Below, piece after piece: positions 31,076 through 42,754 of a stretch of DNA of 64,000 nt. Position numbers and translations under genes: made by a program. Under the pieces are notes generated by a model, which was not told the DNA's origin, searched no databases, and saw nothing but the letters and a program-made list of their open reading frames with translations. Numbering within the stretch: the stretch's first letter is position 1; each line of letters opens with the position of its first letter. This stretch comes from Thalassia testudinum (lineage: Eukaryota > Streptophyta > Magnoliopsida > Alismatales > Hydrocharitaceae): positions 45,149,001-45,213,000 of the forward strand of contig JAZHRO010000003.1 of assembly GCA_037157565.1 (NCBI GenBank), given 5' to 3'.

Positions 31076-32238
31076 AATACTATTTATAACTAAAATTAAG
31101 AATCGATCGGTTGGCATAAGTTAGTTGTCAACAAGAGGAAATTTCTACTAAGAACCTAACCCACAGAGACTTAACAGTACCCGGATGCCTACCAAAATGC
31201 AGATCGCCTGAGTCCTTGCCTTATTCTACATAAAAGTAAATTCTTTTCTTTTCTTTTCTTTTCTTTTTAATTTTGGAGTTGAGAGTTTCGATGTAACTTT
31301 TTACGGCTACCCAACCTACCCAAAACTCGAAAAGGATTCTAAGTGTAAGCATCTTGTCTTGAAAATTGTGATAGACTCACTCAACGGCAATGAAAATTGA
31401 CTTCGGGTTTCTATGCCCTTAGGTGACATGAAAAAAAAAATGTTACCTAGAGGTGTATCTGTCAGATCAGTAGCTTTCTCCCTACTTTTATTTTTGTGGG
31501 GTCAAGACAAGGGCGAACCCAGTATATATCTCCCAGAATTATTCTACTTCCTCACTTCTTCATTAAGTGTTTTGAAATTTTTATGCATTTTATGAGCTGG
31601 GATTTGGACAAACAGCCAATGTACTATTATCTATGATAACTTGCCAGGCATACTCGTGCGGTGAAGTTTGGCTTATTTCTTTTTTTCTTTTTCGCCCTTT
31701 TTCTTTCATCATCCTTTTCTTTTCTTTAAGAATGTTTCTTCCCTGATCTAAGATTTACCTAATGACAATAGTAAAAGAAAATAGTTCTATGGCTGGGCTC
31801 TGGACAACTGGCCAATGGGCTGTTACCCATGATAACTTGCCAGCCATACCATCCTAGAAGGTTCATTAACTACCCAATTTCCGTTAGAACAGCCGAGGAG
31901 TGAGTCAGTACAAAATGTGTGCAGATGCTTAGACTATAAGTCCCCCCAAATCAGAGGGCGGGTTGATAAGTCATATATTTATCACCTTACTTTATTAACC
32001 AAGTTAATGTAAATTAAGGTGGCGAGGACTCGAGAACAAGTCCACATTTTAGCGAATACCCGAGAAAATTAAGCCTGAAGACTTGAGGAATCTAAGTGTT
32101 TAGGTCTTTAATGTATCATTTCCTAAAGTTGACAAGCTCTTAATGCCTATGTTTTATTTTCTCCTTTTTTTCTTCTTTTTTTTAGAAAGAAATAAGAACT
32201 AGTTCAAGCTAACAATTTTTGTACTAAGAAAATGAGAA
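31076..32238 (-). other. Athila 3' spacer, type Y (second minus copy)
   Basis: Noncoding; collinear with 26537-27722. The duplicated block is at about 31594-31656 and 31791-31850. A further shared part is around 31940-32110, also found reverse-complemented at 2810-2990. Confidence 0.6.
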
Positions 32239-32239
32239 T

Positions 32240-32285
32240 TACCACCCCCCACATGCCTACCTTGGACAATGTCCTCAATGGAAAT
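32240..32285 (-). promoter_or_regulatory. First G-run (PPT-like) signal
   Basis: CACCCCCCACATGCCTACC then GGACAATGTCCTCA on +; minus TGAGGACATTGTCC then GGTAGGCATGTGGGGGGTG. Confidence 0.65.
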
Positions 32286-32414
32286 TAAATGTATGCAAGG
32301 GAGTAAGGAAAGAAATCACCTGAGTTGTAACTGTGTATCCGGTCAGCTTGAAACCTATGGGTTGCCTCCCAGGAAGCGTTGAGTTCATTGCCTCCAGCTG
32401 TGCAAAGTTCCAGT

Positions 32415-33132
32415 TTAACCCTCAATGAGGGTTACAACTTCCTCAAGGGGAATCTGGGCAAGAAAGTGTTTTAATCTTTGGCCATTAATTGTAACGGTTT
32501 GCCTAGTTTTAGGATCAACAATTTCTAATGCCCCGTTGGAAAAAGGTTTGATCACTCGGTACGATCCCATCCACTTAGATCTCAATTTCCTGGGAAAGAG
32601 TTTAAGTCCCGCATCAAAAAGCCAGACTTGCTGATTCGGCTCAAAGGTTTTTCTATTAATGTGCTTGTTATGGACAGCTTTCATCTTCTCCTTTTAAAGT
32701 CGATTATTCTCATAAGCATCCCAACGAATCTTCTTGAGATTGGAGAGTTGGAGCTTCCTTTGAGTTCCAGCCATATTGGAATCCATATTACACTACTTAA
32801 CAGCCCAGTATTCCCGGTGCTTCAACTCGACTGGAAGGTGGCAAGCTTTGCCAAAGACCAATCGATATGGTAACATTCCTATCGGGGTCTTATAAGCAGT
32901 CATGTATGCCCAAAGGGCATCATCCAATCGTGTGGACCAATCCTTTTGGTTAGGTCTCACAGTCTTTTGCTGAATATTGTTAATCTTCCTATTTAATACC
33001 TTAGTTTGCCCATTCATTTGTGGGCGTTATGGGGTGGCAATGCTATGAGTGACCCCGTATTTCTTAAATAAAGCACGAAACTAGGCATTGATGAAGTGAC
33101 TCCTACCATTGTTGATAATGGCCTTAGGTATC
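32415..33132 (-). pseudogene. Athila integrase, core end and C-terminus
   Basis: Minus-strand integrase of the Athila clade. Near 33132-33085 it begins at PKAIINN(G), the second catalytic Asp position being Asn here, followed by RSHF. It continues with [65 protein letters not shown], then TFEPNQQVWLFDAGLKLFPR, LRSKWMGSYRVI and VTINGQRLKHFLAQIP, ending at TGA near 32415. In-frame stops include TAG after YWAVK and TAA before KEKMKAVHNKH; the expected catalytic Glu is Lys in LNRKIN. The upstream part is missing because a plus-strand element inserted at 33133. Confidence 0.85.
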
Positions 33133-34063
33133 TGATGAGAACCTCATCATGAGCCCTAACTAGCTCATTTTGACTTGAGAAAGTAAACAAAACTCCTACA
33201 TAACCTAAAGGAAGGCCTAATTCAAGGGATTACTGTTCTGGGAAGAAAATAAGAAATAAAGGGTAAAACTATAATTTTACCATTGTAGTACATCAACAAA
33301 ATTTCTCATGGGCTAAACATTGGTCAATTGGACTTAACAAGAGGAAAAGTGGGATGGTTCAGACAGAAAAGGGTTATTGTGAGATTTAAGAATTAAATGA
33401 CATTCTATAACCCTAAAACAAACCCACTTAATTTCACAAGGTTCTAGTCAGGATAAAAATCAACCAAATCCTATAAAATTCATGGAAAAATATCTCCTAG
33501 GGTTTAGAACCTTCAATTTGGCATTTGAAACCTATTTTGACCAAGATTGGGGTCCTAGCTCATTATTTGACCTAATTTGGGTTTTTGTGTAAAATATCCA
33601 GTCAAACGAGGTCAAACCTAAAATCCAACTTCACCATTGGATTCTTTAGGTCCAAATTAGATTTGTACCAAAATTTGGGCCTAAGGGAAGGTCACCATGA
33701 CCTACTTTGCAAAATGGTCCACCCAATTATATTTTGACCCCTAACTTTTGAAAACCCTTGCAAAAACCCCCTATCTTCCTCTCCACTCTTTGCATTTAGG
33801 TCCCTCTACCATTACAGTGGAGGAGTCCTACTCCGGCGAGGATTTGAGGAGGATTTCTCCCCGAATCCTTAGAGATCTCTCAAATTTGGAAGGGAGATTC
33901 CCTAAGGAATTCCCTACCGTCTGAACGTGATCCCAAGATCGGATTTGCACCCAATCTCTCGTGAGAACGCTCGAGAGGATTGGGTATCATTCACACCTTC
34001 CATCTCTAGTGAGATCTTTACAGTTGGAAGCTTCCTTTCAAGCACAAGGGTCTTGGCCAGCAG

Positions 34064-34071
34064 CTATAAAA
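34064..34071 (+). promoter_or_regulatory. LTR TATA box
   Basis: CTATAAAA followed by TGACCCCCTGTCC; same context in the solo LTR (16141-16152, minus strand). Confidence 0.65.
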
Positions 34072-35267
34072 TGACCCCCTGTCCTAGCCCCATCTTCCAA
34101 GCTTGTTTTGGCCACAGACACACCCCTAAATTCCTCCTCCCTCATCTCCAGCCAACTGCTCGCAAGCTCCGGTGATCCCTCCTCCCTCTTTTCATCACTC
34201 TGCCACCATACTAGCGGCAAAGTCATCTCCGCCTTGCTCCTTTGTGTCGTGCCGTACTCGCACGCACCTCTCTGACCCCTTCCTCATCGCCATCATCCTC
34301 ACCTCAGGGCCTTCTTCTGCGACGATGGCACCTACGCGCCGCTCGTCCTTCTCCTTTTCCCCTTCATCTAACTTCCCTCAGTAAGTTCCCCTCTCTCTAC
34401 TCTTCATTTTCCCCCACTTAATTTCAGAAAACTCCCCTTGATAAGCCACCGACCACCTCCGTCTCCCTCACCTCCAACTGACCATCGGCGAGGCGAATCC
34501 GTCACTTCACCCCTCCACACTCCTCGCCACCTACCTCAGAACCTTCGGCATCACTCAATGATCACCATCCACACCTCCATTGACCGCCACACACACCCTG
34601 CACCCTCACTCGACGTACGCACTTCCACGGTCATAGTCCAACCTAGGCACACATGCCTAGGCCATTCTGCGCCACACCAACCCCCACCTCACCTTCGCCG
34701 TAACACGCCGAAGCTTCCCAAGTTATTTGATAGGGTCGAGAGGTCGTGTTCGTGCGTTTCAGGTTTGAGCCTTCGTCGCCTTTAGCTAAGGCGTGATGGA
34801 GCTTGCTCACTCGCTCCAGGTCGCCCCACTCTAGGCTGAGGCATTGCAGGTGCGTAGAATCCCTCTACGAATCATTTGCACCCAGCAATCAAGGGCCTCA
34901 GCAACTGCAGCTACCCCAATTGGATAGATATTTCTCCCTGCAAGCACGCGAAGAAGCGGGTGGGACTTTAGTCCCACCTCGGAAATTCTCGACGCAGGTG
35001 AGTCACTTAAATTATTGTTGTGCTTTTATCTGGTCACCTCAAGTACACGGGGTGAGGTCCCTCGCCCACGCCACTTGCCTCATCCGCGACCACACCTACG
35101 CGGACCTGGCTGACCCATTTACCCTACACTCCTCGCGCACCACCCACGTCGGTGCGCCTAGACCCGGGTGCGCGTAACCCGACCCGATTACTCAGCTGGC
35201 TCTAAGAGAGTGAAGAGAGAAATAGAGGGAGCGATGCAAGAGAGGGTAAGGGTAGGTTTTGCTTCGC

Positions 35268-35757
35268 TCTGTGTAGGGAAAGAAGGAGAAGGAAGAGGCA
35301 GCTGCTAAAGAAGAAGGACTTGTGAAGAGGAAGAAGCTGAAGTCAGGAGCAGCTAAGGAAGGAAGAAGAAAGACTTAAGAAGGCAAAGGCAGAAGGAAGA
35401 GGCAGAGGTTGAAGCTACTGAAGAAGGACTTGAAGGCAGAAGTCAAGGAGAGAGGAAGCACTGTAGCGGTTGAAGAAAAGGCTAAGGAAGAAAGCCAAGG
35501 GCAGAAGAGGTAGAGGCTGAAGAAAGAAGAAGGAAGGAGAAGGTGTGGCCAAGCAGAGAAGAAAAACTGAAGGAAGGAAATCAAAGAAGAAACTGAAGCC
35601 AAGAGAAGACAAAGAAGAAAAGAAGAAAAGAAAAGGAGCCATAGAGAATAGAAGACAGAAGAAGAGACAGAATCAAAGGCAGAGAAAAGAAAGAAGACAT
35701 CAGAGAGAGAAAGAAGAACTCAGAGAAGGAAGAAAAGAGAAGAGAAGAAAGAAGTGA
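35268..35757 (+). repeat. GA-rich (polypurine) tract in LTR
   Basis: About 490 bp made almost wholly of A and G on the plus strand. The open frame at 35545-35757 is a by-product (K, R, E, Q only). The solo LTR has a corresponding, shorter CT-rich stretch on + (14560-14880). Confidence 0.85.
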
Positions 35758-36019
35758 GACATTCTATTTCTTTTTACAGTTCTTCTCCTTAGCATCTATA
35801 CACATTGAATTTCATTCTATTGCTTCATATTATTGTTGAACATCATATTTTGATTTATTTGAGATTGTGATCTTAGTTTTTAAAGACCAATTTGCTCCCT
35901 ATGTTCGACCTCGGATACTTAGGTTTTCGAGTAATAAAATTCTTATCTGTTTTCAAGATGATTTCATTTATACTACAATGCAACATCTTTTTAAAATGAA
36001 TTTCACCTCGTTAACATTT

Positions 36020-36037
36020 TGGTGTCGTTGTCGAGGA
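36020..36037 (+). promoter_or_regulatory. Primer binding site, tRNA-Asp type
   Basis: TGGTGTCGTTGTCGAGGA lies three bases after the LTR. Against the Athila/Ogre tRNA-Asp site as I recall it, all four differences are C-to-T or G-to-A. Confidence 0.75.
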
Positions 36038-36960
36038 GCAACGAGCATTTTAGAAACTTTGATTACAACCTCTATTCAGTACTAACTTAATCTCTCTCTT
36101 TTGCTGTGTTTGTTTCAGGGGAAGAAAAGAAAGGAAAGATAGCCGCACAACAACCACACCAAGGAACAGGTAAACTTTCATTGCCCTTTCCCTTAATCCC
36201 CTCAAATTCTAAAAAGAAAAATAAAGAAAAATCAATCTAGGGCTACCTGCTTCCATATTTAGTAATTCACCAAAGTTGCCTGATTTTTACTTTCAGCACA
36301 TTTTTAATTACACATCCACCTAAGGTAACTAGAGCTAACACCTTCTTGATTGAGCCCTAGATACCATCTTTGAGGTAACTAAATTGGACCAAATAGAGCC
36401 AACCTAAGGATTTCAATCTAGGGTTTTAGAGACACATATTCTCTTAAGCAAAGAATCAAAATTTTCAAAAAGAGGTGTGCCTAAGCCTTGTTTGAAGAGA
36501 CTTATCCAAGAGAAACCCTAAGCAAATCAAGCTCTTAATTCACTTGAATCCTAAAAGAAAGGACCTAAAAGCTCTCAAAAGAACAAAGAGGTGAAGTTGA
36601 TCCTTTGGGTCAACCAACCTTAAAATTAGGTCACTTTTTTGCACTCAAAAGACCTAAAGTTAAAGTGGAACCCTAAGCACCTTGATCTTAATTAAAAAAG
36701 GTAGACTTAAGAGGTCAAGGTCCCCATTCTGGTCTACCTGGAATCTCAGTGACATGAGAGGTCAGGTGGGGGAAACCCTGTAACTCGTGGATATGCTCTA
36801 CCATGTAGGGGTCTTTGCGGGACTCTCCCTCTCTGGCTGCTTAGGTATTTCTCAAGTGGATGACCTTTCTGACTAAGGGGTATCATCTGCCCCGAACCTC
36901 TATAGTCACCCAACATTTTTTTGGGTATCTCAATTGGGTCCAGCACATTCTAATCTCATC
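36038..36960 (+). other. Athila 5' leader, no gene
   Basis: Noncoding sequence between primer site and gag. Near 36110 TTTCAGGGGAAGAAAAG is followed by AAGGAACAGG, similar to the leader at 6540. No conserved protein is seen. Confidence 0.5.
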
Positions 36961-38962
36961 AAATCCTTCAGTGCATGTTTGGTAGGAGGTCCTTAAGACC
37001 ATCCTTAAGACCTCCTTTAGAAATCCACTCCCGCCGAGGCCAAGCCTCGACGCCCGTGTTTGTGCAACAACCCCACCACATAGATTTCTCCTTTGATTCA
37101 GAACCAAGTTCTCCTTCTTCTTCCATCATGGCACAACCCATTGAAGAAGAGAACAACCTTGAACACCAACTTCAGCACCTAAATGATCTCTTCCAAAACT
37201 TTGTAAACCTGCCGCAGTGTCCTATGATGTGAGATCACTATAATCCCGTTGCGGTGGCAATCGAGCCTTAAGTCCAAATCCTAGTTTGAGGTCCTGATTC
37301 TGAACTCAAGTCCAATATGATTCATGCCATACCAAAATTCCATGGGCTTAACTCTGAGGATCCATTCCAGCACATTAAGCAGCTCAAACATCTGGCCTAG
37401 ACCTTCGGGTCAAATGCACAAAATCGGGATATTTTACTCATGAACATGTTTTCTTTCTCCCTCATGGATAAGGCTACTCATTGGTATCAAACTCAGACTC
37501 GTCCGATCAACACATGGGTCGAACTTCAGTCTGAATTCTTAAAGAAGTTCTTCCCCGTTGGCTGGACAAATGCCTTGCACCACCAGATCACTCACTTCAC
37601 TCAACAATCGAGAGAACCTCTTCATGAGGCATGGAATTGATTCTTGGATCTCATGTGAAAGTGCCCCCATCATAGAGTTCCTAAATGGGAACAAGTCTAG
37701 TCCTTTTACCAGGGACTCCATGAAGGCATTCGATTATTCGTCAATGCAACCTGCGGAGGAAACATCATGGGTCAACATGAGGACATGGTGTAGGAGATTC
37801 TCAAAAATATGTGCGAGAACTCCATCAATAATGACTCCATGGGCTTATTCGACCAGACGAATGCCCACGCATCGACGAATGTTAGGGGAACACATGAGAT
37901 GCAGGGCCTATCCACATCCGTCGACTTGGAGCTGATGGTCAGTCGGTTGGACATGGTCTCTATCATAGAGAAAAAGGTGGACGAGTTGACTCGGCATCTG
38001 CAGCGAGGCACCTCTATGCATAACTCATTTGCACAGCCACCTCTTGCGAGGGAAACTGTGCAGAACATCTATTACCAATATTCTTAGGGGATGGACCCGT
38101 ATCCACACCCGTCTGACTCCGAACTGGAGGGACCTCAAATCCACTCTATTCTAGTTGGGGGAACTCTGAACCCTCGTACTCTAACTTTCCTGAGGCTCCT
38201 CAGACCTGTGAGGACTTCAACACCATCTAGAATGACCCATTCTCCAACACCTATAACCTTGGATGGTAGAATCATCCCAACTTCCAGTGGGTGAGAAATT
38301 CTCAGAATCAAAGACCACCTTATCAACCCCGTCCACAAGCTCCTCGTCCATATCAGTTGCCTCAACCTTGGCCCAACCCCACCTATCAATCTGGGCCAAA
38401 CCAAGATCAAATGACTCTTATCCTTCAAGCACTGGCTAACATTCAAAAGATGAATGCGGGATATCAACAGAGGTTTGCAATCAACTCGCCCAGATGTCAA
38501 ATTTCTACCAACCTGGCACCCTTCCTTAGCAACCTCTGCCAAACCCAAATAACGTGTCGACCCAGAGGCACATTATGAACCCAAATTCAGGCCACGCACA
38601 TATGATTTATCATGCCCCTTCTGTTCCATCACCTGACGGGATGGAAGCTTCGACATCTTATGCGGGATATCAACAGCAGCCACCCATCTTACCGACTCCA
38701 AATCAAAACCAGGCAGGATTAAACTCCGTAATAACCTGTAGTGGTAAATCAACCCAAGACCCACCTTATCCAAACCACTCCAAGCCTGGTAATAGCCCAA
38801 GCCCTAGGATAGTTATCCAAGATACCCCTATCCCAGATCAAGAACCTGGACATATTCTAGGGGAACCAACCAAGGTTCCATTTCTCGAGGCCTTGAACAA
38901 GGGAAAGAAGATAACCAAACTCGTGGCTCCTGAGGAGGATCTGGTCAAGCTCTTTGAACAGG
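36961..38962 (+). pseudogene. Athila gag remnant, truncated
   Basis: Frames at 36975-37232 (gag N-terminus, EENNLEHQLQHLNDLFQNF), 37320-37640 (FHGLNSEDPFQHIKQLKHLA, THWYQTQTRPINTWVELQ, EFLKKFFPVGW, the retrotrans_gag core), 37809-38087 (DMVSIIEKKVDELTRHLQ) and 38291-38962 (P/Q/N-rich tail, then VPFLEALNKGKKITK and APEEDLVKLFEQV, the segment before protease). Stops and shifts occur roughly every 100-300 bp. Gag would build the virus-like particle. The match ends abruptly at 38962, within the segment that leads into protease in the 53.5-55.1 kb copy, so pol is entirely absent. Confidence 0.85.
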
Positions 38963-39713
38963 TGATGAGTGGCTACTCATCAAGGCTAAAAAGCTGAAGT
39001 TAAGCTAGACACTGAGTAAAACAACATCAAATTAACAGATAAAAAGGGTTAAGTGTGGGAATTAAATAAAAAGACCTAAAACCTTTACTCTGTGTTAAAA
39101 TTTCATAATTAGGTCACAAAATAAGATATTCTGAAAGTAAAGCACAAATGATGATCCATGCGTCAATTGAACACATAAATAAGTTTGAAAGTTCAAATCA
39201 GAAGTATAATTAATGTCTTCAATGTTCAATTAAGCACATATAAAAATTTGAAGGCCTTTAGACATCATTTAGGCTATGAAATAGGTAGTTTACACTTAGG
39301 TCCTTCATGCATTATACTCTTGCCTTTAAAAATTCCTCTTTGGACCTACTTGTATCAAGCTATTATGGCTCGGCAGGTCAAACCAATAACTGTTGAATGT
39401 CCATAGACACTTATTCTAATTTTATTTTCAGCTAGAAGATCATAGCTAAACACTTATCTTTTATCTTTTTCTCTCTTTCTCCTTAAAATTAATGTCCTCC
39501 TTTGACAATAGAGTGCATGTCCCTTATTGTATTTTTGGAATTTTTTGTGATTTGTTATTTTTTTGTATTTTTATCTTTGTAATTTTTTTTCAAAAAAATT
39601 TTTTTTCAGAATTTTTCAATTTATATATATATATATATATTTTTTTGATAATACTATATGTACTATAGGTGTGTCTACAATTGCATCTCAGTTTAAATGG
39701 TTCACCATTTACA
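38963..39713. other. Unassigned segment, possible LTR start at its left edge
   Basis: It begins TGATGAG-TGGCTA-CTCATCA (38963-38982), an inverted repeat like the start of the C/D-family LTRs, but the following sequence does not match them. No coding sequence. AT-rich end with a (TA)n run at 39623-39641. It lies where the 3' spacer, PPT and LTR of the minus-strand Athila unit at 39.7-57.6 kb would be expected. Confidence 0.35.
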
Positions 39714-39750
39714 CACCCCCATGCTTAAATGTTGCAATGTCCTCATTGAA
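39714..39750 (-). promoter_or_regulatory. First G-run (PPT-like) signal of the host Athila
   Basis: ACACCCCCATGCTTAAATG then TGCAATGTCCTCATTG on +; minus CAATGAGGACATTGCA then CATTTAAGCATGGGGGTG. It belongs to the Athila unit that the Tekay element later interrupted. Confidence 0.65.
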
Positions 39751-40017
39751 TGAATAGGGTAGATACAAATGCATGCTCTGCTTTTCACTATCCTAGATTG
39801 GGTGATGGAAGGAAGTCGGAATGAGGAGATAAAATCTCTGTGCGGACGATTTTAAGTCTGATCTAGGATCAGAGTGAACAGTCGAGCTAGGAAGTGAAAT
39901 GCATGACATATGTGTCAATGCAAGTATGCTCAAAATGCAAGGGTAGACACCTAATGCAGATGAAAGCTAAAGTAAGAAAGGTGAAAAACAGTTATATAAG
40001 AGGATAGGTTTTGCTAA

Positions 40018-40022
40018 GTTTA
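40018..40022. repeat. Target-site duplication GTTTA (left)
   Basis: GTTTA immediately precedes the element, and the same five bases follow it at 50382-50386. The joined flanks (GCTAAGTTTA + ACGCCTTCAGCTAGG) resemble the uninterrupted paralogue at 19566-19592. Confidence 0.95.
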
Positions 40023-42668
40023 TGTAACGACCCGGTTCCCGAGTCCCTACGAGACACGAGAACCGGACCGACTAGACTAATCCCAAGACCTAGTCGTCCA
40101 ACGAGGAAGTAACCAAAAGACAGTAAAATAAACCACATTCAGCATGAATATAACTAACAGTAAGAAAGTACAGCAGTAAGGAAAGAAACTACTACAGTAG
40201 GTACCACCACAACAGTAAAACAACATTTATCATATAACAAGAACTGCAGGTAAAGAAGGTACAGCGGAAACAAAAACTACTCACTAGAACAGAAACAAAA
40301 GAGGTACAAAAGGCTGTGGTAACTCTACTGGACCCTACTCGGCCCAGCGTCCTCTGCAGCCGCCGACCCTGACTGCTCAACACCTGGTCCTGAAAAAGGT
40401 AACGAGTGTAACACGTCAGCAAAACGCTGAGTACAGTGGCAAACTAACTAAAGGCAACAGTTGAGTGTACAGTAGCTGTTATGTTCTATTACTTCCTTTA
40501 TTCACATCTTTCAATTTTTCTTACTAATTCATTTATTTCTCAGATCCTTTACTTGATCTCGAATGTCCTCGTGGGAACGATCTTGATTGCAGTCTTTTCC
40601 AAAAGTAGAAGTAGCACGTGGTGCTCTCCTGGCCGGGAGAGTCCCCCGTGGTGATCCTACCCTCAGTCAACCACCCCAAGGTCACTGACAGACGTAACGG
40701 TGACTACGGCATGCGGTCAGTCGTTTCCGTTAACGGGTGCGCCCAAAGCACAGCACGGAACCAGGGCAGAGCCCTCTCAGTAACAGGGGTCCAACCCCTC
40801 CACAGTAACGAAACCGGGGCCTTGCCCCTCCACAGTCCGCGCACCCTCGCCTGACTACCCTGGTTTGCCCTAATGGGCCTAACAAGTCGGTGAAGGAGGC
40901 TAGCAGAACCCCGGGGCCCGTGGGGTAGCTAGTACTCTCCTAACACTACTAGCTCTCCTCGGTACTACGTACACGAGGGCCAACAAGTCGGTACAGAGCG
41001 GCCAATCCTAACCCCGGGTCCCTGGGGCGGCTGGCCCCACTCTGCACTAAACAGGTACAGGTACTTCCCTTGGTACTGCGTACCCAAGAGACAGTACAAA
41101 CTACATCTCAGTTCCATTCCTTTTTCTTTCCAGGAGTTCCACTCCTAATTCCCCGTAGGGTTCCAGCTCTTTATCTCAGAACATCATATGTTTCACTTTC
41201 CAGATTCACGTTCTCAAATTCCATGATCTCAAACATGTTTCTTTATTCATAACAGGCAGTTGTTAATTAAATTTACAGGCAGCTTTATATATTCCTTTCC
41301 ATTTTTCCAAGACTGCAGTAATATACATTCCACTAGTTTTTCCATCCTAGGATTCATGCCATATCCTAGGATCTATCATACAATCTAGTTTTCCGGCCCT
41401 AGGATTCATGCAACACCTAGGAGCTATCATTCCATATATTTCTCATTCCTAGGATTCATGCAATGCCCTAGGTTCTAGTTATGGTTCCATACTTTAACAG
41501 ATTTTATTAATACTTAAAGCCACTCTACCAGGTACAACGGGAGTAATGGGGGCGTGATCGGGAATCCCGCGCGCCTCCGCGACTCTCAAGACTGCAACCG
41601 AACGAGGTCCTATCACAAGGATCAAACACAAGGAGTGTCTCAAAACAGTGTATAGCTACTGTAGACGAGTAGAGGAACAAATTCTGAAAAGAACGCAACT
41701 CGAATCGCGGAAAACGGAGCCCAAACGGGCCCTAAACGGGTCGAAAAAGACGATACTGTGCAAAATCAGACGTCTGGAACTCCTTCCAGACGTCTTAAAC
41801 GGTGGATCAGAGAATTACCTGTTAAGCTTGGTTCCCCGGACGTCCAGAAGTCTGCGGGGATGTCTGCCCTAGATCCCAGACGTCCGATGGTCCCTCAGGA
41901 CGTCTGGAGGTAACTCCCGCCGTCTGGTACAACTTCCAGACGTCTGATTCGCAAAGGATGACGAATCAGCGAACCTGCGCACAGCCAACCCCCCCTCCCT
42001 CAGTATGGTCAGTCGACAAGAAGGAAGAAGAAAGCGGAAACTCACCTTTCAGACGTCTGTATGATCTTACAGACGTCGACCTTGCCGTCTGGATATCAAC
42101 CCAGACGTCTGATTCTGGAAATTTTTCCAGAATCAGAACCCTGCTCGGCCTCCGCTGGCGACGCCGCCCGCGTCGCACCTCGCGCGTCCGCTGCTCCGAC
42201 AGCAGCAGGTCCCTTTCCGCGACTCTTCGCGCCCCCTGCGCCCTCCGTCGGCCGGCCAAGCCGCTCCGGCGAGCTCGCCCTCACGGCAGAGCCCCGCTCT
42301 CGCACGCCGCAGCTCCTCCGCGCTCACTGTGGCTGCCGCTGCCGCCCTCGCGTCCGCTCGCTCTCGCGCACAGGAAGGAGAAGGAGGAGGAGACGGGAGG
42401 GGAGGCGCGCCCTTTTAAGGCCGCGCGAGGAGGAGAGAGAAGGCGGTCGCAGTGCACCTGCAGGCGCAGAGAGAGAGAGAGGAATATGCGGTCTGCGCGC
42501 TCAGGCGCGCAGGCGACTCGCAGGTGTCGAAAATAACGGATTTCCAGACGTCTTGAAACTATCCCAGACGTCTTATCAGACGTCTGGTTGTGATCCCAGA
42601 CGTCTTGTATGACGTCTGAGCCACCTCCCAGACGTCTTAAAATACGTCTGGGGCACACATTCGTTACA
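40023..42668 (-). repeat. Tekay 3' LTR
   Basis: 2646 bp, TG...CA. On + it opens TGTAACGACCCGGTTCCCGA. The part 41760-42655 holds about fifteen GACGTC palindromes, mostly as AGACGTCT, on both sides of a GC-rich block (42130-42530). A TATA-like TTAAAA (CCTTAAAAGG, 42411-42420) lies between. It lacks 38 bp that the 5' LTR has at 48383-48420, explained by deletion between two 8-bp GGCACGCG repeats. Confidence 0.95.
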
Positions 42669-42754
42669 ATATAACAAACTCAAAGGAAGTTTTGTCCCCG
42701 AAACTTGCGCCAACTAGGGTGCGAGAAAAAGATGTCCAAATAACTATAACAAAC
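42669..42754 (-). other. Tekay 3' untranslated region with atypical PPT
   Basis: Between the stop codon and the 3' LTR. The GGGGACAAAACTT part near 42685-42702 resembles the GGGGACGAAACTT found in many Tekay elements, but the purine run normally adjoining the LTR is absent: the last bases on the minus strand are GAGTTTGTTATAT. The 16-mer TATAACAAACTCAAAG occurs at 42670-42685 and again at 42745-42760, across the stop codon. Confidence 0.7.

Larger units (their letters stand above)
33133..36016 (+). repeat. 5' LTR of plus-strand Athila-type element (family C/D)
   Basis: TG (33133, TGATGAGAACCTCATCA) to CA (36016), 2884 bp, followed by a tRNA-Asp-type primer site. Same family as the solo LTR at 14292-17085. 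TATA box CTATAAAA at 34064-34071; the downstream part is GC-rich with P/S/H-rich sense frames (34438-34785), then an almost pure GA-rich tract (35268-35757), then the CTCCCTATGTTCGACCTCGG segment (35892). It interrupts the minus-strand integrase; GTATC (33128-33132) is the probable target. Confidence 0.85.

Noticed and set aside
35545..35757. K/R/E-rich 70-codon frame
   Set aside because: It is a direct product of the GA-rich tract; all frames there are open.
41958..42612. Several open frames of 97-192 codons on both strands in the Tekay LTRs (and the same at 49671-50400)
   Set aside because: They lie in the GC-rich part of the LTR, overlap in many frames at once, and are dominated by R, S, P and A. 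Composition explains them.
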